Assembly (NCBI GenBank): GCA_026706225.1 | Contig: JAPOZE010000253.1 | Coordinates: 1-7,092 of the forward strand | Reading direction: 5' to 3' | DNA: 7,092 nt | Source: Acidobacteriota bacterium | Lineage (GTDB): Bacteria > Acidobacteriota > Terriglobia > Versatilivoradales > Versatilivoraceae | Part shown: in pieces, positions 1 to 6,224 of the stretch | Layout: each line of letters starts with the position of its first letter | Numbering within the stretch: the first letter of the stretch is position 1 | The notes under the pieces: generated by a model | Databases searched by the model: none | What the model was told of the DNA's origin: nothing | The model's input: the letters and a program-made list of their open reading frames with translations, nothing else | Made by a program: the position numbers and the translations under genes

Positions 1-361
1 GGGACACCATGATCATGAGCATCAAGGCGCATTCGGCCAGGGACACGGCGCTGGATCCACCGGGGGTGTTGGCGACAGGGATGTGCCTCTCGCGCCAGTA
101 GTCCGCGTCGAAGTGGTCGAATCCTGTGCTGACCAACTGCCAGAGCTTGACCGAGCCGGCCAGTATGTCGGCCAGCGGCTTCTTGTCCTTGGGACCGCCC
201 AGGTCCAACACGGCGTCCACTCCCTGCAATTGCGGGGCCGGGTCCTGTTGGGGGTCGAAACGGACAACCTGGTGACGGGGGGCGATCAACTTCATTGCCT
301 CCTCCTCCCAGAAGTCGGGAGGGGGCGTGGCAAGCAAGAGAACCTTGATGGGTGGAGCCAT
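1..361 (-). CDS. D-isomer-specific 2-hydroxyacid dehydrogenase, N-terminal part (cut by window edge)
   Basis: The visible 120 residues are the substrate-binding N-terminal lobe of an NAD(P)-dependent D-2-hydroxyacid dehydrogenase, the family of phosphoglycerate, glyoxylate and lactate dehydrogenases, which interconvert 2-hydroxy and 2-oxo acids in the cytoplasm. A hydrophobic first beta strand (KVLLLATPPP, residues 6-15) is followed by the family block LVSTGFDHFD (76-85), then HIPVANTPGGSSAVSLAEC (93-111), which matches the usual 'GIPVxNTPG...xxAE' stretch leading into the NAD-binding Rossmann lobe. The Rossmann GxGxxG and the catalytic Arg, Glu and His lie beyond the window. The ATG at 361 is supported by a perfect AGGAGG 8 nt upstream. 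It is on the same strand as the CoA ligase but 290 nt away, so it probably has its own promoter. Substrate is unknown; the family call is firm, while gene-level names such as serA cannot be justified. Confidence 0.86.
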   Translation of the reverse strand, partial: MAPPIKVLLLATPPPDFWEEEAMKLIAPRHQVVRFDPQQDPAPQLQGVDAVLDLGGPKDKKPLADILAGSVKLWQLVSTGFDHFDADYWRERHIPVANTPGGSSAVSLAECALMLMIMVS

Positions 362-369
362 GGGATGAA

Positions 370-375
370 CCTCCT
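370..375 (-). promoter_or_regulatory. Consensus ribosome binding site of the 2-hydroxyacid dehydrogenase
   Basis: Read on the minus strand this is AGGAGG, 8 nt before the ATG at 361. It is the best Shine-Dalgarno sequence in the window and fixes the start of the truncated dehydrogenase gene. Confidence 0.8.
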
Positions 376-504
376 GGTTGGATGGTTTAGCGAGTTGGAG
401 CCTCAGACCGACAAGCGATCAAGGGGAAAGAGTTATCCACGAAGGGAATTGTTGATTTCTGAGCCTTTTGCAAAATTCGGCGGTGGAATCCTTGTCGGGA
501 ATGG

Positions 505-580
505 CCACAAAAGGCACAAAAACACAAAGGGAGTGGAACGATATCAAAAAATCGTTTTGTGACTTTTGTGCTTTTTGTGG
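505..580. repeat. Inverted element with three CACAAA-type units per arm
   Basis: The left arm has three tandem units: CACAAAAGG (506-514), CACAAAAA (515-522) and CACAAAGG (523-530). The right arm carries three such units on the other strand: CACAAAA (561-555), CACAAAAGT (570-562) and CACAAAAAG (579-571). The outer ends are CCACAAAA at 505-512 and TTTTGTGG at 573-580. Inside the arms, AACGAT (537-542) and ATCGTT (551-556) form a second perfect inverted pair around the 8-nt spacer ATCAAAAA. A transcript from either strand could fold into one long, mostly A/U hairpin. From memory, related degenerate CACAAAG repeats recur between genes in many environmental bacterial genomes; that needs a search. 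It could be a small non-autonomous mobile element, a REP-like sequence or a weak bidirectional terminator. No transposase or target-site duplication is visible. Confidence 0.75.
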
Positions 581-651
581 TGAACCTGCATTTCTCGCCA
601 AGTCGCACCCGATAATGCAAAAGACTCTATTTTGTTTCAGGTAAATGTAGG

Positions 652-2145
652 CTAGCCGGACGGGAAGTGCTTGGCCAGCTCGCGCTTGTTGACCTTGCCC
701 ATCGAGTTGCGAGGCAGGCTGTCCATCTGCATGAAACGGCGGGGCACCTTGTAGACGGCCAGCCTGGCCTTGGCCCAGTCGCGCAGGCCGTCGGCAGACA
801 GGTCCCGGCCAGGCCGAAGTACCAGCGCCGCCGCCACGCATTCTCCCCATTCCCTGTCGGGCAGTCCGACCACGGCACACTCGGCGATATCGGGATGGGT
901 GCGCAGCGCCTCCTCGATTTCAAGGGCCGAGACCTTGTACCCGCCGGTCTTGATGATGTCCACGCTCTTGCGGCCCAGGACGCGGTAGCAGCCCTTCTCC
1001 ACCACGGCCACGTCTCCGGTCCGGAACCAGCCGTCGGTGAACGCCGACCGGGATTCCTCGGACCTTCTCCAGTACTGCTCGAAGACACCGGGCCCCTTGA
1101 CCTGAATCTCCCCGGGAACGCCGGTTTGGACAGGCTCCCCCTGGTCGTCCACCAGCCGCACCTCGACGCCCGGAAGCGGCGTCCCCACGTATCCCGCCCG
1201 TCGTTCCCCCTCGAGGGGATTGGAGAGAGCCATCCCGATCTCGGTCATGCCGTAGCGTTCCAGCAGCCGATGGCCGCTGATCTGCTGCCATTTCTCCAGC
1301 ACCTGCACCGGCAGCGCCGCCGAGCCCGAAACCATCAGGCGCATCCTGGAGCAGGCCTGGGACCAGGCCTCTCGTTGGGAGGCAGGGGAGGCCTCCCAGG
1401 CGGTGATCAGCATGGAGTAGACGGTCGGCACCGCCATGAACAGCGTGAGGGGACTCCCGGCGAATCGCTCCCACACCTCGCCGGCCTGGAATCCGGGCAG
1501 CATCTCGCAGGTGGCGCCCGACCAGAGAGCGCAGCACAGGACATTGACGATGCCGTGAACGTGGTGCAGGGGAAGGACGTGCAGGATATGGTCCTGCGGT
1601 TGCCAGCCCCAGGCCCGGACCAGGGTCTCGATCTGGGCCTCGAGGTTCCCGTGGGTGGAGACCACCCCCTTGGGCCGGCTGGTGGTGCCGCTGGTGTAGA
1701 CGATCATGGCCCGTCGCGAGGGAGGGACCGAGGGCAGCCGGACCGAGGCGGAGTCCGGTTCCGCAGAAGCGTCGTCCATTACGGCCACCTCGCACCTGCG
1801 GGCTACCGGACGGATCCGTTCCGCAAGGGATTTGTGGACGACGACCAGGTGGGCTCCGCAGTCCCGGATGACGTATTCCCACTCCGGCGGCGGATGGGAC
1901 GTGCAGAGGGGAACGGCTATGCCGCCGGCCCTCCAGATTCCCCACTGGGTGGCCACGTGGGAAAACCCCGGGGGCAGCAGGAAGGCGACTCTCTTTTCCC
2001 CGAGGTCCCCGGCTCCCCGGAGCAATCGCCCGGCTGCGCGGCCCGATTCCCTTAACAGATCGCGGTATGAGAAACGGGCGCCCTCGGCCAGAATCGCCGT
2101 TCGGTCGGGATGCTGCCGGGCCCGTTGGACCAGTCCTGGTTCCAT
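652..2145 (-). CDS. Malonyl-CoA synthetase-like AMP-forming acyl-CoA ligase (MatB/ACSF3 type)
   Basis: This 497-residue cytoplasmic enzyme of the ANL adenylate-forming superfamily should make an acyl-adenylate from ATP and then the CoA thioester. The phosphate loop is YTSGTTSRPKG (150-160), with Ser at 156 where most members have Gly. ILHVLPLHHVHGIVN (187-201), MVSGSAALP (271-279) and ERYGMTEIGMALSNP (296-310) closely resemble, from memory, human ACSF3 and bacterial MatB, which convert malonate to malonyl-CoA. TGD (376-378), GRKSVDIIKTGGYKVSALEI (391-410) and the catalytic Lys484 in LPRNSMGK (477-484) complete the ligase core, so it looks intact and of normal length. The ATG at 2145 has a weak GGGGAA 6 nt upstream. 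A TTG at 2208 overlapping the receptor stop would add 21 residues but does not resemble the family. It lies 59 nt after the TonB receptor, probably in one operon. Methylmalonate or another short dicarboxylate is possible as substrate. Confidence 0.88.
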   Translation of the reverse strand: MEPGLVQRARQHPDRTAILAEGARFSYRDLLRESGRAAGRLLRGAGDLGEKRVAFLLPPGFSHVATQWGIWRAGGIAVPLCTSHPPPEWEYVIRDCGAHLVVVHKSLAERIRPVARRCEVAVMDDASAEPDSASVRLPSVPPSRRAMIVYTSGTTSRPKGVVSTHGNLEAQIETLVRAWGWQPQDHILHVLPLHHVHGIVNVLCCALWSGATCEMLPGFQAGEVWERFAGSPLTLFMAVPTVYSMLITAWEASPASQREAWSQACSRMRLMVSGSAALPVQVLEKWQQISGHRLLERYGMTEIGMALSNPLEGERRAGYVGTPLPGVEVRLVDDQGEPVQTGVPGEIQVKGPGVFEQYWRRSEESRSAFTDGWFRTGDVAVVEKGCYRVLGRKSVDIIKTGGYKVSALEIEEALRTHPDIAECAVVGLPDREWGECVAAALVLRPGRDLSADGLRDWAKARLAVYKVPRRFMQMDSLPRNSMGKVNKRELAKHFPSG

Positions 2146-2183
2146 GGAACGTTCCCCGGGAAAACAAGAGGGCTGACGGCCAT

Positions 2184-2202
2184 GGGGCGCGAAGTCGGCC
2201 CC
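2184..2202 (-). terminator. GC-rich hairpin just after the TonB receptor stop; possible attenuator or mRNA 3' stabiliser
   Basis: On the minus strand GGGGC and GCCCC pair around an inner CG/CG pair, with one bulged base and an ACTT loop. It starts 2 nt after the receptor TGA and sits inside the 59-nt spacer before the CoA ligase. The only T-rich stretch (TTGTTTT) is about 15 nt further on, too far for a classical intrinsic terminator. It may therefore lower, not stop, read-through into the ligase, or it may be chance in GC-rich DNA. Confidence 0.3.
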
Positions 2203-2204
2203 GG

Positions 2205-5200
2205 TCAAAATCGTTGGGTGACGGTCAGCTTTACCCTGCGCCCCCGGGGGTTGTGGGTCAGGGAATCGAAGGCCAACTCGGTGTTCACCAGGGGTGGCCT
2301 CTGGTCGGCCAGGTTCAGTGCGGAAACGGTTACGGTGGTTCCGGAATCGGGAATCTGCCAGCGGAAGTTCAGGTCGAAGGTCAGGAACTTGTCGATCCGG
2401 CTGTAGGCGGCCACGGTGTCCCGATCCTGGTATCCCGAGATGTAGTGCACCCCCCCGATCAGGCCGTAGTGCCTCCAGTGGTAGCCCAGGCTGCCGTGAG
2501 TCCTCCAGCGGGGCAGGGGAGGCGCCAGCGGGTTGGTCCGGTTCAGGTAGCCCGCCGCCTGCTCCCTGGGGCGCAGCACCACGTCGTTGTGGCGGAGCGC
2601 CTCCACCTCGAAGTCGAGGGTGTGGTTCCCGTCCAGGCGGCCGACCAGCACACCCGGCCCCATGAGCCTGCGGCCGCCCAGGTGCCAGTCGATCCCCGAG
2701 GTCTTGATGCCCGGCCAGTTGATGTGGTGCACGCGGATTCTCTCGATGTCGACCGGATCGCAACTGCCGTCGTTGCGGTTCCCGGGACAGAAGATGCGAT
2801 CCTGCACCGCGCTTCGAGTGACCGGGTCGGCGTAGGCGGAAGCCAGGGCGGCGTGGGGCAGGACCCCGATGGGGTTGTTGAAGTCGAATCCCCAGTAGTC
2901 CAGGGTGAAGTCGAAGTCGGGGTCGCGCTTCACGATCACGCCCACGTTGTAGGTGAGCGCATCCTCCGGCAGCAGAGCGGTGCTCCCGGAAGTGCTGATG
3001 GCCTTCCAGGTGCCGCTGGCGGCCACGTAGTCGGTGGTGGTGACCAGGTCCTGGTTGAGGTCGTCCACCGAGGGAGTGCGGAAGGAGGTTTGCACCGTGC
3101 CCCTCAGGGCCACCAGGTTGCTCAGTTGCACGCGTATGGAGGTCTTGGGGTCGAAGCTGTCGGCGAACTCGTAGCGTTCGTAGTGGGCGGCCACCTGGGC
3201 ATCCACTCTCTCGCCCAGCTTGAGAGCCAGTTCCACGAAGGTCACGTGCGTTCCCTGCCGGTCGTCGTAGGGATGGGCGCCGGAGGTGAAGGTGAAGGAA
3301 CCGGTTTGCACCGGACAACCGGTGTCCCCGGGAACCGGGCAGGGGTTGATGTCCAGGTTGCCGGCGGCGTTGGGAGTCGTACCCACGTCCACCAGCCGGT
3401 ACTGATAGCCCACCGCGTAGCTTGCCACACTGGAATGCAGCCTGCCGTTGAGGGTGGCGTCGGTCGTCAGCAGGCTGGCCCGGTTGACGAAGGTGACGTC
3501 CTCGTTGATCCATCCCAGCAGTTCGGGGCTGTTTGACAGTTCGGGACGAAACTCGGGGTTTTGGGTGTCTCTGAAGCGGGACCCCGGCTGGGCCGAGAAT
3601 CCGATGGCGTTGCTGAAGGGGTTGTAGTAGGAGCAGTCGCCGAGCCCCGGAGCGACGCCCTCGGGGAGGGGACCGAGAGCCATTCCGGAAGGCGCCGCCG
3701 GGTCCATCACCACCTCGACCCCGCAGTTGGGGCCGCCGAAACCCCGATAGGCCAGGAACTTGCGATGGGCCCATTCCGCCGGGTGGCTCAACTCTCCCCT
3801 GGCGTCGGAGTAGCTTGCTCCCAGGTCGTAGAAGAGGCCGGTTTCTCCGATTTCGCTCCCCACGGATCCCGCCAGCCGCCTGGTGCGGGACTGCCGGGGC
3901 GAACTGCGCCCCGGGCCGGAGTTGCCGACCAGGCGGCCGAAGAAGTACCACGGCTCCTCCCCGGTGAGGTCCAGCGGCACTCCGTCACTGCTGGCCAGCA
4001 TCGGGTATCGGCTTACAAATGCCCGTCTGCCGGGGTGATCGGCGCCGATCACCTGCAGGCCGTCGAAAATCGACACGGGCGGGAACGAAGGGGTGGTCTC
4101 CCAGTCGGGAATTCGGGCATCGGCGTAGAGCATCTCCAGGTGGTAGTTCTTGTTGTCGCCGAAGGTCCCGTTGATCTCGGCGAATCCCCGACTGTGCTGC
4201 TGGGCGTAGATCAGGCTGTCCCAGGGCTGATAGCGGAAGCGGCAGGTGCGGGAGCCGTTGTCCGTGTATCCCCCCATTGCGTCGCAGCCCGGGTCGATAA
4301 CGCGGGGGGCTTCCACCAGAGCCGAAATTCCGGTAGCTCCGGCCTGTGGCACGATGAAGGCGCCGGGGTTGCCGGTCCCCGACCATCCCCACCACCACCC
4401 CGGGTAGGGGCGCAACGACCAGCCGGTCTCCTCGGCTCCGAAATGGCCGGTCCGCTTGTGTTCCAGGGCCACCACCACGTGGGCCGAGGAGCCGTACCTC
4501 CTGCCCCAGATCCCGCCCAGCATCCCGTCCCTGGAGCCCGAGAAGTGATCGTAGGAGGCCGAGACCTCGAAGCCCTCGAACTGACTGCGGGTGATGAAGT
4601 TGACCACTCCGGCGATGGCGTCCGAGCCGTAGACGGCGCCGGCCCCCTCCTTGAGCACGTCGATCCGGTCGATGGCGATGTTGGGAAAGGCGTTCACGTC
4701 CACGAAGCGGCCACCGGCAAGCCGGGCCGGCAGGTAGGTCTGGCGCCGTCCGTTGAGCAGCACCAGGGTGCGAGAGGCCCCCAGGGAGCGCAGGTTCACG
4801 TTGGCCACCGTCTCGGCAATGCCGGTCGAGGTGCCGTTGTACCAACTGTTGGACTCGCCCAGCACGCCGCCGCTGACACTCATGTTCTTGAACAGCTCCA
4901 CCACCGAGGGCGATCCCTGCTGGGAGAGGGACTCCCGGTTGATGATGGAGACCGAATTGGGCGAGTCGATGGGCGTTTCGCGGATCACGGTACCCGTCAC
5001 ATCGATCTCGGTGTAGATGATGTCGCCCTCATCGGTCAGCAGGATGTCGGTGTCGTCGTCTGGAGCGGCCGGGTCGGATTCTTCCTCTTGCTCCTCGCGG
5101 TTGGTCTCCCCGGCCTCCCGATCCGGCGCCGGCTGGTCCTGCGGAGAAGTTGCGGGGCTTGAGGCAACAGCAGGCACTCCGACTAGTGCCAGGAGAATGA

Positions 5201-5234
5201 CCAGGCCGATGGTCTGGGCGAGTCGGTGGTTCAT
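2205..5234 (-). CDS. TonB-dependent outer-membrane receptor, ligand unknown
   Basis: This 1009-residue protein should be a gated beta-barrel importing a ligand across the outer membrane with energy from TonB-ExbB-ExbD. A signal peptide covers residues 1-24, with likely cleavage after AVA (22-24). A strongly acidic linker (33-71) follows, then a TonB-box-like segment, IYTEIDVTGT (73-82). The plug domain spans about 84-216, with LVLLNGRR (157-164), DRIDVLKEGAGAVYGSDAIA (189-208) and GVVNFITR (209-216). The barrel carries SFRTPSVDDL (717-726) and NLADQRPP (974-981) and ends in VTQRF, the terminal Phe expected of outer-membrane barrels. All eight cysteines lie in barrel-region pairs. The ATG at 5234 is preferred because GGAG lies 5 nt upstream and the signal peptide begins at once; a GTG at 5270 would add 12 residues. 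It is divergent from the dioxygenase and leads into the CoA ligase. No carboxypeptidase-like N-terminal domain of the SusC type is seen. Confidence 0.95.
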   Translation of the reverse strand: MNHRLAQTIGLVILLALVGVPAVASSPATSPQDQPAPDREAGETNREEQEEESDPAAPDDDTDILLTDEGDIIYTEIDVTGTVIRETPIDSPNSVSIINRESLSQQGSPSVVELFKNMSVSGGVLGESNSWYNGTSTGIAETVANVNLRSLGASRTLVLLNGRRQTYLPARLAGGRFVDVNAFPNIAIDRIDVLKEGAGAVYGSDAIAGVVNFITRSQFEGFEVSASYDHFSGSRDGMLGGIWGRRYGSSAHVVVALEHKRTGHFGAEETGWSLRPYPGWWWGWSGTGNPGAFIVPQAGATGISALVEAPRVIDPGCDAMGGYTDNGSRTCRFRYQPWDSLIYAQQHSRGFAEINGTFGDNKNYHLEMLYADARIPDWETTPSFPPVSIFDGLQVIGADHPGRRAFVSRYPMLASSDGVPLDLTGEEPWYFFGRLVGNSGPGRSSPRQSRTRRLAGSVGSEIGETGLFYDLGASYSDARGELSHPAEWAHRKFLAYRGFGGPNCGVEVVMDPAAPSGMALGPLPEGVAPGLGDCSYYNPFSNAIGFSAQPGSRFRDTQNPEFRPELSNSPELLGWINEDVTFVNRASLLTTDATLNGRLHSSVASYAVGYQYRLVDVGTTPNAAGNLDINPCPVPGDTGCPVQTGSFTFTSGAHPYDDRQGTHVTFVELALKLGERVDAQVAAHYERYEFADSFDPKTSIRVQLSNLVALRGTVQTSFRTPSVDDLNQDLVTTTDYVAASGTWKAISTSGSTALLPEDALTYNVGVIVKRDPDFDFTLDYWGFDFNNPIGVLPHAALASAYADPVTRSAVQDRIFCPGNRNDGSCDPVDIERIRVHHINWPGIKTSGIDWHLGGRRLMGPGVLVGRLDGNHTLDFEVEALRHNDVVLRPREQAAGYLNRTNPLAPPLPRWRTHGSLGYHWRHYGLIGGVHYISGYQDRDTVAAYSRIDKFLTFDLNFRWQIPDSGTTVTVSALNLADQRPPLVNTELAFDSLTHNPRGRRVKLTVTQRF

Positions 5235-5239
5235 GGTTT

Positions 5240-5243
5240 CTCC
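5240..5243 (-). promoter_or_regulatory. Ribosome binding site deciding the TonB receptor start
   Basis: On the minus strand this reads GGAG (within GGAGAA), 5 nt before the ATG at 5234. It favours that ATG over the upstream in-frame GTG at 5270, which would place 12 polar residues before the signal peptide. Confidence 0.65.
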
Positions 5244-5317
5244 GGAACAGGTGAGGTCGGCGTCAACCACTCAGTGGGTTAAGGCTATTCCAGCCAGTAG
5301 TTTCCCGGCACTTGTGG

Positions 5318-5345
5318 TTGCCTCCGGCGGCCTCTCCAGTATAAT
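5318..5345 (+). promoter_or_regulatory. Sigma70-type promoter of the TauD-family dioxygenase
   Basis: A perfect -10 hexamer TATAAT lies at 5340-5345. Sixteen nt upstream is TTGCCT (5318-5323), matching four of six bases of the -35 consensus. Transcription would start near 5352, giving a leader of about 40 nt before the dioxygenase ATG. This is the only full-consensus -10 I find in a non-coding stretch of the window. Confidence 0.6.
5338..5343 (-). promoter_or_regulatory. Candidate -10 box of the TonB receptor operon, overlapping the divergent promoter
   Basis: Read on the minus strand this is TATACT, five of six matches to TATAAT, sharing four bases with the opposite -10 box. At 16-18 nt upstream there is only a poor -35 (GTTTCG, GGTTTC or TGGTTT), so an activator or another sigma factor would probably be needed. 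The resulting leader would be roughly 100 nt long. Confidence 0.3.
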
Positions 5346-5366
5346 CGAAGCGTTCGGTTCGAAACC
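5346..5366. promoter_or_regulatory. Two abutting small dyads at the start of the dioxygenase transcript; possible operator
   Basis: CGAA-GCG-TTCG (5346-5356) and GGTT-CGA-AACC (5356-5366) are two inverted repeats, each with perfect 4-bp arms and a 3-bp spacer, sharing base 5356. They directly follow TATAAT and cover the predicted start of transcription, where a repressor would block the dioxygenase. On the other strand they lie in the -35 region of the candidate receptor promoter. The arms are short, so chance is a real alternative. Confidence 0.3.
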
Positions 5367-5380
5367 ATTGGATGTGGGCT

Positions 5381-5385
5381 GGGAG
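5381..5385 (+). promoter_or_regulatory. Ribosome binding site deciding the dioxygenase start
   Basis: GGGAG lies 7 nt before the ATG at 5393. The other in-frame ATG at 5372 has no comparable site and would add only seven residues (MWAGSGT), so 5393 is preferred. Confidence 0.65.
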
Positions 5386-5392
5386 CGGAACC

Positions 5393-6220
5393 ATGGCCGT
5401 CGCCAGGCAGGAGGGGCTGAAGATCATACCCACCGGCGGAGCCCTGGGCGCCGAGATTCGTGGAGTGGACCTGTCCAGGCCGCTGCCGGCGGATGCCGTG
5501 GCCGAGATTCGCCAGACTCTGCGGCAGCACTGCCTGATCTACTTCAGAAAGCAGCGCATCAGTGAGCGGAACCAGGTGGATTTTACCCGCCACTTCGGCA
5601 AACCCGTGGAGCACGTGCGCCGGCAGTTGGATCGCCCCGTCAAGGAGATATTCCTCATCTCCAATCTCAAGAAGAACGGCCAGCCGATCGGGGCGCTAAG
5701 CAACGAGGAGATCGGTTTTCACTCCGACCTGTCCTACCTGCCCCAGCCCGGGACCATCTCGACCCTCTACGCCGTCGAGCTCCCCGAGGGCGGCGGCGGA
5801 GCTACCCGGTGGTGCAACGGATATGCCGCCTACGACGCTCTCGACGAAGGCCTCAAGGAGCGCCTGAGGGGGCTGAGAGCCGTCCATCGACACTCGGTGG
5901 AGGCGCAGAATCGCCCCTATCCCGTGTCTCACCCCCTGGCCTGCACCCATCCGGAAACAGGCCGCAAGGCCCTCTACCTGGGCCCCCACCTCACCAAGTA
6001 CGTTGTCGGGATCGAGCCCTCCGAGAGCCGGTGGCTGCTGGGCCTGCTGTTCAGGCACATCGAGCTTCCGCGCTTTGTCTGGACCCACCACTGGCAGATC
6101 GACGACCTGGTGGTGTGGGACAACCGCTGCACCATGCACCGCCGGGAGGGCTTTCCCAGCCGGGAGCGCCGTCTCCTCAAGCGAACCCAGGTCTTCAACG
6201 ACCAGACTCCCCGGGAATAA
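5393..6220 (+). CDS. TauD/TfdA-family Fe(II)/2-oxoglutarate-dependent dioxygenase
   Basis: This 275-residue cytoplasmic enzyme should use O2 and 2-oxoglutarate to hydroxylate a substrate, often with later release of a side group, as for taurine (TauD) or 2,4-D (TfdA). The iron-binding facial triad is present: His110 and Asp112 in GFHSDLSY, and His249 in WDNRCTMHR. Arg260 and Arg264 lie 11 and 15 residues after His249, the same spacing as the two conserved arginines of TauD, one of which binds the 2-oxoglutarate carboxylate. Thr138 in GGGGATRW sits where the family binds the cosubstrate. The N-terminal LGAEIRGVDLSRPL (18-31) is also typical. Length is normal and nothing appears missing. It is transcribed divergently from the TonB receptor, from a consensus -10, and converges on the sirtuin gene. 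The substrate cannot be deduced; taurine is not implied, since no sulfonate transporter is nearby. Confidence 0.93.
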   Translation: MAVARQEGLKIIPTGGALGAEIRGVDLSRPLPADAVAEIRQTLRQHCLIYFRKQRISERNQVDFTRHFGKPVEHVRRQLDRPVKEIFLISNLKKNGQPIGALSNEEIGFHSDLSYLPQPGTISTLYAVELPEGGGGATRWCNGYAAYDALDEGLKERLRGLRAVHRHSVEAQNRPYPVSHPLACTHPETGRKALYLGPHLTKYVVGIEPSESRWLLGLLFRHIELPRFVWTHHWQIDDLVVWDNRCTMHRREGFPSRERRLLKRTQVFNDQTPRE

Positions 6221-6224
6221 GCGA

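Larger units (their letters stand above)
362..651. other. 290-bp gap without a gene, AT-richer than its surroundings
   Basis: This gap lies between the end of the CoA ligase gene and the start of the dehydrogenase gene, both on the minus strand. It holds the dehydrogenase ribosome binding site and the inverted CACAAA element at 505-580. Open frames crossing it are short and translate the repeat into low-complexity Phe/Cys/Val-rich peptides, so I call no gene here. I find no convincing -35/-10 pair for the dehydrogenase and no GC-rich hairpin followed by a T run directly after the ligase stop. A single near-DnaA-box (TTATCCAC at 433-440) is present but isolated. Confidence 0.7.

Noticed and set aside
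433..441. TTATCCACG, one mismatch from a DnaA box
   Set aside because: It is a single site, with no cluster, AT-rich unwinding stretch or replication genes nearby, so an origin is not supported.
387..620. Short Phe/Cys-rich open frames across the CACAAA element
   Set aside because: The peptides are translations of the repeat itself (runs like LCVFVPFV), with no ribosome binding site and no recognisable domain.
2146..3951. A 1099-residue version of the CoA ligase running far into the receptor gene
   Set aside because: The extra N-terminal part is the receptor gene read in another frame and is Arg/Gly/Pro-rich without motifs. The ligase family begins close to the ATG at 2145.
667..5162. Three long plus-strand open frames (667-2055, 2067-3536, 3561-5162) opposite the ligase and receptor genes
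   Set aside because: Each is exactly in codon register with the minus-strand gene it opposes, so an antisense stop would need TTA, CTA or TCA codons in the sense gene, which are rare in GC-rich coding DNA. The translations show no family motifs.
5268..5270. GTG at 5270 as receptor start
   Set aside because: It would put 12 extra residues before a clean signal peptide, and the ATG at 5234 has its own GGAG 5 nt upstream.
5265..5280. Small inverted repeat AACCACT-C-AGTGGGTT upstream of the receptor
   Set aside because: The arms match imperfectly and the centre is too tight for a stable RNA hairpin. It could be an operator half of the divergent region, but nothing beyond symmetry supports it.
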